DNA of 64,000 bases from Zhouia amylolytica (lineage in GTDB: Bacteria; Bacteroidota; Bacteroidia; Flavobacteriales; Flavobacteriaceae): the NCBI RefSeq assembly GCF_900116365.1, contig NZ_FPAG01000008.1:1-64000 (forward strand), written 5' to 3'. Positions 43,605 to 51,396 of the stretch are shown here, in pieces (position 1 is the stretch's first letter; the number at the start of each line of letters is the position of its first letter). The notes under the pieces were generated by a model. That model saw only the letters and a program-made list of their open reading frames with translations. It searched no databases and was not told where the DNA came from. Position numbers and translations under genes: made by a program.

Positions 43605-43664
43605 AATAATTTCATTGGCAATTTTATATTCTTAGCTGTTCATGGTCGTTAATAATCTAGTTCA

Positions 43665-43748
43665 TTAAGCTTGCTTTTTAGTGGGTTTATATAATTCTTT
43701 ATTATGGAATGGCTTGTCTGACGGAGCTCCTGTGTTTTTAATTACCAT
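43665..43748 (-). CDS. Doubtful small ORF (27 aa) between pepT and pyrD
   Basis: Minus-strand ATG at 43748 gives MVIKNTGAPSDKPFHNKELY and then KPTKKQA. The frame is open 18 codons further upstream (…SIKTLNKNKYNV) with no ATG, GTG or TTG start noticed. The composition looks protein-like rather than random. It may be a true small protein with an unusual start or a remnant. The gap 43581-43866 otherwise holds only the pepT and pyrD promoters. Confidence 0.25.
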   Translation of the reverse strand: MVIKNTGAPSDKPFHNKELYKPTKKQA

Positions 43749-43842
43749 GACATTATACTTGTTTTTATTTAGCGTTTTGATAGAATGAATGCGTTCGTAA
43801 TTTTAAAATTAAAAGTAGTTTTTCATTCGTGTTTTTTTAGCT

Positions 43843-43850
43843 TATTTTTG
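43843..43850 (+). promoter_or_regulatory. -7 promoter element of pyrD
   Basis: TATTTTTG, perfect TAnnTTTG, 16 nt before the pyrD ATG, so the leader would be about 13 nt. Confidence 0.5.
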
Positions 43851-43866
43851 CCCAAACAAAATCGGC

Positions 43867-44880
43867 ATGTACAAACTTTTTATCCGTCCAATTCTTTTCC
43901 TTTTTGATCCGGAAAAGGTTCATTATTTTACATTTTCTGTTATTAAATTCATTCATAAGATTCCAGGTGTACCTGCATTGATCAGATCTATTTATAAGGT
44001 TGAAGATGAACGTCTGGAAAAGGAAGTTTTTGGACTGAAGTTTAAAAATCCTGTTGGATTGGCTGCCGGATTTGATAAAGATGCGCGCTTATTTAATGAG
44101 TTTTCTAATTTTGGTTTTGGATTCATCGAAATTGGGACGTTAACTCCAAAACCACAGCCTGGAAACCCAAAAAAGAGATTGTTCAGGTTGAAGTCCGATA
44201 GTGCAATTGTCAATCGGATGGGTTTTAATAATGGTGGAGTTGAAGATGCTGTTGAGCGATTAAAGAAAAACAAAGGGGTCCTTATTGGGGGGAACATAGG
44301 TAAGAACAAGGTTACCCCAAATGAAGACGCTGTAAATGATTATAAAATTTGTTTTGAAACGCTTTACGAATATGTCGATTATTTTGTCGTGAACGTTAGT
44401 TCTCCTAATACCCCGAATTTAAGGGCCTTGCAGGATAAGGAGCCTTTAAAGCATCTCTTACATACTTTACAAGAATTAAATACTCAAAAAACAATTCAGA
44501 AGCCAATCTTGCTTAAGATTGCCCCTGATTTGACGGACGAACAATTGTTGGATATTATAGAGATTGTAAAGGATACTAAAATCGCCGGAGTTATTGCTAC
44601 AAATACGACGATTTCCAGGGACGGGCTGATTTCGGAAAATAAGAAGGAGACAGGGGGATTAAGTGGAAAGCCTCTGACCAACAGGGCTACTGAAGTTATT
44701 CGATTTTTGGCTAATAGAAGTGATAAGGCATTCCCAATCATTGGGGTTGGAGGTATTCATTCTGCTGAGGATGCTATTGAAAAACTAGAAGCCGGTGCTG
44801 ATCTTGTTCAGGTCTATACCGGGTTCATTTATGAAGGCCCCAAATTAGTAAAAGAAATCAATAAGGCATTATTGCGTTAA
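43867..44880 (+). CDS. pyrD: Quinone-dependent dihydroorotate dehydrogenase (class 2)
   Basis: A 337-aa FMN enzyme of pyrimidine synthesis that passes electrons to menaquinone. The N-terminal helices ([30 protein letters not shown] over the first 30 residues) are the membrane-binding extension of class 2. The FMN site has [13 protein letters not shown] and [12 protein letters not shown]-like segments ([20 protein letters not shown]). The catalytic serine is in [12 protein letters not shown]. Its last 4 nt overlap the end of the convergent methyltransferase gene. Confidence 0.96.
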   Translation: MYKLFIRPILFLFDPEKVHYFTFSVIKFIHKIPGVPALIRSIYKVEDERLEKEVFGLKFKNPVGLAAGFDKDARLFNEFSNFGFGFIEIGTLTPKPQPGNPKKRLFRLKSDSAIVNRMGFNNGGVEDAVERLKKNKGVLIGGNIGKNKVTPNEDAVNDYKICFETLYEYVDYFVVNVSSPNTPNLRALQDKEPLKHLLHTLQELNTQKTIQKPILLKIAPDLTDEQLLDIIEIVKDTKIAGVIATNTTISRDGLISENKKETGGLSGKPLTNRATEVIRFLANRSDKAFPIIGVGGIHSAEDAIEKLEAGADLVQVYTGFIYEGPKLVKEINKALLR

Positions 44881-46508
44881 GATCCTTTTAAAAGACAAAT
44901 GCTAATGGTTGCTAATTCAGAATCCGGGAATTTAGCAAAGGATTCTTTGTTGATGTATAATCCGGCTCTTTCTGCAGCTTGTTCGAAAACATCAATTTCA
45001 ACGATATACTGATCTGAATAGCCATGTGTAGCGTCATAGGCGGTAGCTGCTGTTTTGCCCAGATTCCTGGCCGTAAGGTCTGGAGGGGTGGTGTGTAGTT
45101 CAATAACCAGGAGTCCAAATTTTTCTACATAGGGTTTCCATAATGAAAGGTGTTCAGTTAAATTTTGTTCTACTTCATTGTTGTTGAGTGTTTTACCTTT
45201 GAAGGCGAATGCGCCTGTTGATTTGCTTATGAAGGTTGGTTCTTCTTTAGGTTGTTTCCAAATCCTGTTATGGTCTAAAAATGTTCGAACGTTTAGTAAT
45301 TCTTTTAATTTAATATTATAATCGTTTTTAAGGGTTTGTTCTAATTGTATGGGATCGCTAATATCTCCCCAAATTACTTTTGCCCAGATATCGGCTTGTA
45401 TCATATTGGCACGTGTGACTTTTAAAGCTGCCTGGTTGTAGTCTGCTCCTATTAAAAACAGTGGGTATTCATCTAAGTTTTTCCCTCTCAGGGTTTGCTT
45501 TTCTATAAGGTTATAAAGATGAATTAGAAATGCGCCATTTCCGCATCCCATGTCTAAAATTCCTTTGGGTTGTTCAGCCACGGGTTCTTTATTGAATATA
45601 CTTAGAATGATCTCGTCTATTTTTTTGAAATAAATAGCATGAGCGCCACCGCTTCCCCAGACATTCATTTCTCTGTAAACATGTGGCTCGGGTTTGTTAG
45701 GTTCAAGTGTTCTCAGCGGTAAATGATCGCCAAATATTAATTGATCCAGATTTCTTAGGGTAGGTATGTATGAAACGGTGACGCCATATGCACTGGCTCT
45801 TTTGGCAAAAAACAATCCTTTTTCAGTAAAACTATAGGTGTCATTAATTTTTGAAAACCATGAAAGTTTGGTAAGGATATTAAGGGCTTCTTCAAAAATT
45901 TTGGCTTCTTTATGGTACTCCTCGGGTTTAAACGAAGCTTCCATGAAGTATTTGTGAAACATTCCTCCTTGTCCCAGTATAACGATTAGCGGGCCAACGA
46001 TCATGCCTTCCAGGTGTTTTAGGATTTGATAGTATACTTTTTGGTTTGATGGATTGATATTTTCAAATTCAGATCCTGCTTTTTGAAATTCAGTAAAGTT
46101 TTGTATTAATGTATTTACAATTTCTTTATTTAGTGCAGCCAGCCCTGTTTTTTCTGTTTTCTTTAAAAAATTTTTGACAGGAATGTATAGATGAGCAAAT
46201 TCGTTTAATTTTACGGTATTATTATTCCTACTGAGGGTGATGGTGTTTTTTTTATTATCTACTTTGTAATTTAACCATCCTTGAGAGCTTAGAATTCTTA
46301 GAGCCACATTTAAGTATCCTGGGTTGGTATTGAACTTTGAAGAAATTTCGTTTATCTCTACGGGATCTTTTAATTTACTGAGAAATTCAATGACCTTGTT
46401 TTCATAAAGGCTTGTGACGGTCGGAGCTGTAACGATACCATCAAGGTGTTTGAAAAGTTCGGCCCGATAACTTTGTTTTTGTTGTTTAGTAAGCATTCGA
46501 TTAATCAT
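44877..46508 (-). CDS. Class I SAM methyltransferase of the AprA-related type
   Basis: A 543-aa protein. The SAM-binding motif I is [12 protein letters not shown] (317-328, GCGNG 321-325), with an acidic residue after strand 2 in [11 protein letters not shown]. The N-terminal 250 residues look like a duplicated helical/winged-helix unit: [13 protein letters not shown] at 18-30 recurs as [12 protein letters not shown] at 163-174, and both copies lead into a winged-helix-like stretch. The C-terminal part ([30 protein letters not shown]) resembles methyltransferase domains seen in PKS loading modules of the AprA type. The native substrate is unknown. It is divergent from the HMG-CoA lyase gene. 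Confidence 0.75.
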   Translation of the reverse strand: MINRMLTKQQKQSYRAELFKHLDGIVTAPTVTSLYENKVIEFLSKLKDPVEINEISSKFNTNPGYLNVALRILSSQGWLNYKVDNKKNTITLSRNNNTVKLNEFAHLYIPVKNFLKKTEKTGLAALNKEIVNTLIQNFTEFQKAGSEFENINPSNQKVYYQILKHLEGMIVGPLIVILGQGGMFHKYFMEASFKPEEYHKEAKIFEEALNILTKLSWFSKINDTYSFTEKGLFFAKRASAYGVTVSYIPTLRNLDQLIFGDHLPLRTLEPNKPEPHVYREMNVWGSGGAHAIYFKKIDEIILSIFNKEPVAEQPKGILDMGCGNGAFLIHLYNLIEKQTLRGKNLDEYPLFLIGADYNQAALKVTRANMIQADIWAKVIWGDISDPIQLEQTLKNDYNIKLKELLNVRTFLDHNRIWKQPKEEPTFISKSTGAFAFKGKTLNNNEVEQNLTEHLSLWKPYVEKFGLLVIELHTTPPDLTARNLGKTAATAYDATHGYSDQYIVEIDVFEQAAERAGLYINKESFAKFPDSELATISICLLKGS

Positions 46509-46605
46509 TGTGTGCTATTAAAGATACATAATTATATAGTTAATTATCCTGTTGATTATTTAGTTCTAATGAGATTAAATTGTTTTTATTAAAGAAAAAC
46601 GTTTC

Positions 46606-46613
46606 TATCTTTG
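46606..46613 (+). promoter_or_regulatory. -7 promoter element just upstream of the HMG-CoA lyase ATG
   Basis: TATCTTTG, perfect TAnnTTTG, 5 nt before the ATG at 46619. It lies inside the longest reading frame, which shows that the upstream TTG at 46580 is not the start. Confidence 0.6.
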
Positions 46614-46618
46614 ATGCA

Positions 46619-47482
46619 ATGAGTGAAGTGAAAATTATAGAGTGTCCGAGGGATGCTATGCAAGGCATAAAGGATTTTATTCCAACCGAGAAAAAAGTGG
46701 ATTACATTCAGTCTTTACTTAGGGTGGGATTTGACACCATAGATTTTGGGAGTTTTGTGTCGCCAAGGGCAATTCCTCAGATGGTTGATACTGCTGAAGT
46801 GTTAGAGAAGCTGGATTTGTCTGTAACGAAAAGTAAGCTCCTCGCTATTGTAGCTAATGTTAGAGGTGCTAATGATGCTTCACGGTTTAAAGAAATTGAT
46901 TATTTGGGATATCCATTTTCAATATCTGAAAACTTTCAAATGAGGAATACGCATAAAACGATTTCGGAGAGTATTGAAGTCTTAAAAGAAATACTAGAAA
47001 TTGCAGATAAATCGAATAAGGAGGTGGTCGCTTATTTATCAATGGGATTCGGCAATCCTTATGGAGATCCCTGGGATGTTGAGATTGTGGGTGAATGGAC
47101 TGAAAAGCTTTCTTCTATGGGTGTACGAATTTTGTCATTGTCGGATACCGTTGGTTCTTCATCTCCTGAAGTTATTACTTATTTATTTTCTAATTTGATT
47201 CCCGAGTATCCTCAGATTGAGTTTGGTGCTCATTTGCATACAACACCTGATAGCTGGCATGAAAAGGTTGATGCGGCCTATAAGGCAGGCTGTAAGCGAT
47301 TTGATGGTGCTATTATGGGGTATGGCGGCTGCCCGATGGCAAAGGATAAGCTAACTGGAAACATGCCTACGGAACGTTTGTTGTCTTATTTTAACGTTAA
47401 CCAGGTTGAAACGAATTTACAAGCCATGAGTTTTGAGAGTGCGTATAATGAATCTATAAAGATTTTTAGTAATTACCACTAG
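46619..47482 (+). CDS. Hydroxymethylglutaryl-CoA lyase
   Basis: I use ATG at 46619 (287 aa), since a promoter element lies just upstream of it. The enzyme splits HMG-CoA into acetoacetate and acetyl-CoA, the last step of leucine breakdown. Metal and catalytic residues are Arg11 and Asp12 in ECPRDAMQG, the His-x-His of FGAHLHTTPDS, and the Cys of MGYGGCPMAKDKLTGNMPTE, which is the family's GGCP signature with slight changes. The barrel length is usual. It stands alone, divergent from the methyltransferase gene. Leu/Val dehydrogenase (38705) and E2 (23570) in this window could act upstream in the same pathway. Confidence 0.92.
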   Translation: MSEVKIIECPRDAMQGIKDFIPTEKKVDYIQSLLRVGFDTIDFGSFVSPRAIPQMVDTAEVLEKLDLSVTKSKLLAIVANVRGANDASRFKEIDYLGYPFSISENFQMRNTHKTISESIEVLKEILEIADKSNKEVVAYLSMGFGNPYGDPWDVEIVGEWTEKLSSMGVRILSLSDTVGSSSPEVITYLFSNLIPEYPQIEFGAHLHTTPDSWHEKVDAAYKAGCKRFDGAIMGYGGCPMAKDKLTGNMPTERLLSYFNVNQVETNLQAMSFESAYNESIKIFSNYH

Positions 47483-47518
47483 GAAAATAGCTACATCCAA
47501 TCCCTTTCTTAATTTTTA

Positions 47519-47535
47519 CTTAAAATTAATCTAAA
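47519..47535. promoter_or_regulatory. Fur-box-like palindrome upstream of the iron-type locus
   Basis: CTTAAAATTAATCTAAA is a near palindrome matching TTTAGAATnATTCTAAA at 13 of 16 fixed positions. It sits just before the -33 TTG. The 11-mer TCTAAATAAAC (47530-47540) recurs at 47591-47601, on the other side of the promoter. The consensus is recalled from memory for this phylum. Confidence 0.45.
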
Positions 47536-47541
47536 TAAACT

Positions 47542-47571
47542 TTGTTGAATTCAAATTCGTTTTTACATTTG
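47542..47571 (+). promoter_or_regulatory. Promoter of the DUF4856 gene
   Basis: TTG at 47542-47544 or 47545-47547, then TACATTTG at 47564-47571 (perfect TAnnTTTG), spacer 19 or 16 nt. It lies 35 nt before the ATG. Confidence 0.65.
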
Positions 47572-47606
47572 CCCTGTTATTAATAATAAGTCTAAATAAA
47601 CGAATA

Positions 47607-48803
47607 ATGAGATCAAGATTACTGCTTTCAGTACTATCAATTACAACAATGGCATTCACTTCATGTTCATCGGATGATGATGGCGCGAACTTAGGATACG
47701 AAATACCTGCATCTTATACTTTTGAAAGAGCCGGTTCTTCAACTGTAAGTTATGGAGGGCAAACCATAAGGATTTTAATGTTGGATGAATTAAGAACTTA
47801 TCTTAAAACACAAGATAATTGGCCTTTAGATGCTAACAGGGTTTCAAATATGTATAGCAATACAGATGCGCCTTTTGAGAGTGCAGATTTAAATGAAGCA
47901 ACCTCAAAACAACTAAAGAGTAAAACCGCTGCCTCAAGAGATTATTTTGTGAATTTGAATGGTGGAGGTTCAACAGCTGAGCAGGTAGCAGTCAGACAAC
48001 AATTTGAGAATTGGTTGTCAGCTGCAGCAGAAGCTTCGGTTAACGGGGCGAATGCAGTTAATGCGGAGCCGGGTTTTGCTGGTATTGCAGATGGCAGTCG
48101 TTTAGTAGATGGTAACGGTTTAGAGATCGAACAAGTGATGGCTAAAGGATTAATGGGCGCTGTATTTGTAGATCAGATCTTAAATAACTACATAAGCGGA
48201 GCAGTTTTAGACGAAGCTTCAAATGTAGCCAATAATGATAATGCGGTTTTAGAGGAAGGTGAACTATACACTACTATGGAGCATAAATGGGATGAAGCTT
48301 ATGGATACATTTATGGAGCCGGTGGAGGTAAATATTGGGATAGTTATATCAGTCAAGTGGATGCTGATTCAGACTTTTCAGGTGTTAGAGCCGCTATTGA
48401 TGAGGCGTTTATTGCTGGTAGAGCCGCCATTGTTAATGGGGACTATGAAGAGAGAGATCGCCAGGCTGCAATAATTAAGGAGAACCTTTCATTGGTGGTA
48501 GCGGTAAGAGCAGTACATTATTTACAAAGCGGTAAAGAGAGTTTAGTTCCTGATGCTACAGCCGCTTTTCATGCATTATCTGAAGGGTACGGTTTTATTT
48601 TAAGTTTGCGATATACTCAAAATCCAAGCTCTGAAGCGCCATATCTTTCTAAAGAGGATGTAGACGGGATGTTGGAAACTTTATTAGGAGGTACAAATGG
48701 TTTTTGGGATGTTGATCATCTTAATGATAATTTAGATGTTATTTCTCAAAAAATTGCTGAAGCTTTTGGATTTACGGTTGAAGCTGCTGCAATTAGCGAA
48801 TAA
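47607..48803 (+). CDS. DUF4856 lipoprotein, first gene of the iron-type locus
   Basis: A 398-aa lipoprotein (MRSRLLLSVLSITTMAFTSC, Cys20, followed by SSDDD as in surface-exposed Flavobacteria lipoproteins). The DUF4856 body is mostly helical, with the family phrase EHKWDEAYGYIYG (225-237) and a preceding long helical bundle. No enzyme motif is seen. It is followed by the imelysin gene after an 87-nt gap that holds a stem-loop and a second promoter. DUF4856 and imelysin-like genes go together in Bacteroidota, which suggests a role in iron or metal binding at the cell surface. That role is inferred. Confidence 0.85.
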   Translation: MRSRLLLSVLSITTMAFTSCSSDDDGANLGYEIPASYTFERAGSSTVSYGGQTIRILMLDELRTYLKTQDNWPLDANRVSNMYSNTDAPFESADLNEATSKQLKSKTAASRDYFVNLNGGGSTAEQVAVRQQFENWLSAAAEASVNGANAVNAEPGFAGIADGSRLVDGNGLEIEQVMAKGLMGAVFVDQILNNYISGAVLDEASNVANNDNAVLEEGELYTTMEHKWDEAYGYIYGAGGGKYWDSYISQVDADSDFSGVRAAIDEAFIAGRAAIVNGDYEERDRQAAIIKENLSLVVAVRAVHYLQSGKESLVPDATAAFHALSEGYGFILSLRYTQNPSSEAPYLSKEDVDGMLETLLGGTNGFWDVDHLNDNLDVISQKIAEAFGFTVEAAAISE

Positions 48804-48809
48804 CATATG

Positions 48810-48855
48810 ATAAAAATCAGGTTTAAGAGCGTGTTCTCTTGAGTCTGATTTTTAT
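48810..48855 (+). terminator. Stem-loop between DUF4856 and imelysin genes
   Basis: ATAAAAATCAG (48810-48820) and CTGATTTTTAT (48845-48855) form an 11-bp perfect stem, with an inner AAGAG/CTCTT stem. The right arm provides five T. It probably ends or attenuates the DUF4856 transcript. Confidence 0.7.
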
Positions 48856-48862
48856 ATATTTG
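48855..48862 (+). promoter_or_regulatory. -7 promoter element of the imelysin-HTTM-TonB genes
   Basis: TATATTTG, perfect TAnnTTTG, touching the last base of the stem-loop and 28 nt before the imelysin ATG. Confidence 0.5.
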
Positions 48863-48872
48863 CAAAGTTTTA

Positions 48873-48889
48873 TTTAGAATAATTAAAAA
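48873..48889. promoter_or_regulatory. Second Fur-box-like palindrome, before the imelysin ATG
   Basis: TTTAGAATAATTAAAAA matches TTTAGAATnATTCTAAA at 14 of 16 fixed positions. It lies between the expected transcript start and the ATG at 48891, a place where a bound repressor would block transcription. Confidence 0.45.
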
Positions 48890-48890
48890 T

Positions 48891-50021
48891 ATGAAACGGA
48901 TACTTTTATTTTTGGCTTTCGCAGGTTTAGTGGGCTGTAGTAGTGGAGATGATTCTGATGGAGGAAATCAGGGTAAAGATTCATTTGACAGGCAGGCAAT
49001 GCTTATTAATTGGGCAGATAATATTATTATTCCTGCTTATGAGAATTATACCGAAAAGTTAGCTACATTAAATGCTCAGGCTGAGGTATTCGTTACGACT
49101 CCTGATGAATCGAATTTAAATAATGTAAGAGTTGCCTGGTTGGAAGCTTACAGGGCTTTTCAGTATGTAGGGATGTATGAAATTGGCAAAGCAGAAGAGC
49201 TGAAGCTGCATAGTTATTCTAATATTTATCCGACTCAGGTAGACGGTAACGCTGTTGATGCTGATGGGATTAATCAAAACATAGCTTCTGGCTCATATGA
49301 CCTTACTGCACTTTCGAATATAGATGAACAAGGTTTTCCAGCTCTTGATTACATGCTTCATGGAATCGCTGAAACGGATACAGAAATTGTGAATTTATAT
49401 CTAAATGGATCTAATTATAAAACTTATCTCACTGATTTATCTGTTCGTTTGAAGAGTTTGGCTGATGCGGTTTTGGCTGATTGGAAAGGGACTTACAGGG
49501 ATAATTTTATCAATAATAAAGGAAATACGGCCACCAGCTCGACGAATAAGTTGGTGAATGATTTTATTTACCATTTCGAAAAGAATCTTAGGGCTGGTAA
49601 AATAGGTATACCAGCGGGTGTGTTCTCCGGGGGTACTATATTACCGGAAAAGGTTGAAGGGTATTACAGAAATGATGTTTCGAAGTTACTTTTATTAGAT
49701 GCTATCGATGCTGCAAATGATTTTTTTAATGGAAGAGCTTTTGCATCAGGTGTTGAGGGAGCATCATTAAAATCTTATTTGGAATACTTGAACGATATTC
49801 AGGAAGGTAACAACCTTGCACTTTTGATAAATGTTCAGTTTTCTACTGCCAAGAATATGGCTGACCAACTTTCTGAAAGTATAAGTGCTCAGGTTCAAAG
49901 TGATAATTCAGTGGCTCTTAATGTATATGATGAGTTACAGCGTAATGTAGTATACTTTAAGGTTGATATGCTTTCGGCAATGAGTATCAATGTTGATTAT
50001 GTTGATGCTGATGGTGATTAA
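48891..50021 (+). CDS. Imelysin-family (M75-like) lipoprotein with altered motif
   Basis: A 376-aa lipoprotein (MKRILLFLAFAGLVGC, Cys16, followed by SSGDDSDGG). The imelysin fold is two four-helix bundles; the helix with NVRVAWLEAYRAFQYVGMYE is typical. The family motif GxHxxE is GFPALDYMLHG here (148-158): Pro150 replaces His and Asp153 replaces Glu. Imelysin-like proteins are induced by iron starvation and lie in iron or haem uptake operons; peptidase activity is doubtful. It lies 7 nt before the HTTM gene, so they are cotranscribed. Confidence 0.88.
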   Translation: MKRILLFLAFAGLVGCSSGDDSDGGNQGKDSFDRQAMLINWADNIIIPAYENYTEKLATLNAQAEVFVTTPDESNLNNVRVAWLEAYRAFQYVGMYEIGKAEELKLHSYSNIYPTQVDGNAVDADGINQNIASGSYDLTALSNIDEQGFPALDYMLHGIAETDTEIVNLYLNGSNYKTYLTDLSVRLKSLADAVLADWKGTYRDNFINNKGNTATSSTNKLVNDFIYHFEKNLRAGKIGIPAGVFSGGTILPEKVEGYYRNDVSKLLLLDAIDAANDFFNGRAFASGVEGASLKSYLEYLNDIQEGNNLALLINVQFSTAKNMADQLSESISAQVQSDNSVALNVYDELQRNVVYFKVDMLSAMSINVDYVDADGD

Positions 50022-50028
50022 TTAATAA

Positions 50029-51396
50029 ATGAATCCAGAAGAAAATACATATTTTAATAAATACCGTGAGGCTGCACCTTTAGCAGTCTTTCGTATTTTC
50101 TTTGGTTTCCTCATGTTCCTGAGTATTGTTAGGTTTATGGGTTTAGGTTGGGTGGATAAGTTATATATTCAACCTAAGTTTTTCTTTTCGTATTATGGAT
50201 TTGAATGGGTAAAACCGATCGGAATCTATACTTATCTGATTTTTGTTTTTTGTGGTCTTTCAGCTCTTGCGGTAGCCTTCGGATTTAAATACCGTCTTGC
50301 TATTATTTCTTTTTTTCTAAGTTTCACCTACATAGAATTGATGGACAAGACTACTTATTTAAACCATTACTATTTTATTAGCTTAATGGCATTTGTGATG
50401 ATATTTCTACCTGCAAATGCCTATTATTCCATTGATGCAAAACACCGTGGAAACATTGCTTATCAAAAAGTTCCGGCATGGACTATTGATATTGTAAAAG
50501 TGTTATTGGGTATTGTCTATTTTTATGCCGGATTGGCAAAGCTTAATTCCGATTGGTTGCTTCATGCTTTGCCTCTTAAAATTTGGTTGCCATCGAAATA
50601 CAATATCCCTGTAATAGGCAGCTTTTTAGAGCAGGAGTGGGTTCATTATGCTTTTAGTTGGATAGGTGCCTTTTATGATCTATTAATTCCTTTTTTACTA
50701 CTCTTTAAAAGGACTAGATTGTTTGCTTTTGCTTTAGTGGTTATTTTTCATGTGCTAACCCGTGTGATGTTTCCGATTGGGATGTTTCCGTTTATAATGA
50801 TTTTTTCAACACTAATATTCTTTAGTGATCGTTGGCATCATAGATTTTTATCAATTATATCAAAGTATTTAAAAGTTTCCAAGTCGTATTTTGACAATGG
50901 GAAAAAGCTGGTTATGTCACGTATTCCCTACGTGAGGTTTAAGCTCAGATTGTTAATGTTGTTTTTAATTATACAACTTTTGTTTCCTTTCAGGTATTTA
51001 TTGTATCCGGGTGAGCTTTTTTGGACCGAAGAGGGGTTTCGCTTCTCATGGCGGGTTATGCTGATGGAAAAGGCTGGTTATGCAAATTTTATTATAACTG
51101 ACCCTAATACGAAGAAATCTTATCATGTAGATAATTCTAATTTTTTGACTCCTTTTCAGGAAAAGCAAATGTCGTTTCAACCCGACTTCATTTTAGAGTT
51201 TGCTCATTTTTTACATGATCATTTTGAGGAAATGGGAATAGATAATCCTGAGGTTCGTGTAGAATGTTATGTAGCACTCAATGGCCGATTGAGTCAATTA
51301 TATATAGATCCAACTGTTAATCTGGCAAAGGAAGAAGAGTCTTTTGCCCATAAATCCTGGTTGTTACCATTTAATGATGAAATTAAAGGTTTGTAG
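50029..51396 (+). CDS. HTTM protein, full-length vitamin K-dependent gamma-carboxylase homologue
   Basis: A 455-aa integral membrane protein. The human enzyme uses reduced vitamin K and CO2 to carboxylate glutamate. Its key segments are visible: LMDKTTYLNHYYFISLMAF at 105-122 with Lys107 in DKT and Asn112-His113, PANAYYSID (128-136), YFYAGLAKLNSDW (164-176), and FH plus FPIGMFPF (240-255). A C-terminal soluble part has FSWRVMLMEK and VECYVALNGRLSQLYIDP, matching the carboxylase's beta-rich domain. It lies 7 nt after imelysin, and the TonB gene starts within its last 23 nt. Homology is clear by eye; activity is unknown. Confidence 0.88.
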   Translation: MNPEENTYFNKYREAAPLAVFRIFFGFLMFLSIVRFMGLGWVDKLYIQPKFFFSYYGFEWVKPIGIYTYLIFVFCGLSALAVAFGFKYRLAIISFFLSFTYIELMDKTTYLNHYYFISLMAFVMIFLPANAYYSIDAKHRGNIAYQKVPAWTIDIVKVLLGIVYFYAGLAKLNSDWLLHALPLKIWLPSKYNIPVIGSFLEQEWVHYAFSWIGAFYDLLIPFLLLFKRTRLFAFALVVIFHVLTRVMFPIGMFPFIMIFSTLIFFSDRWHHRFLSIISKYLKVSKSYFDNGKKLVMSRIPYVRFKLRLLMLFLIIQLLFPFRYLLYPGELFWTEEGFRFSWRVMLMEKAGYANFIITDPNTKKSYHVDNSNFLTPFQEKQMSFQPDFILEFAHFLHDHFEEMGIDNPEVRVECYVALNGRLSQLYIDPTVNLAKEEESFAHKSWLLPFNDEIKGL

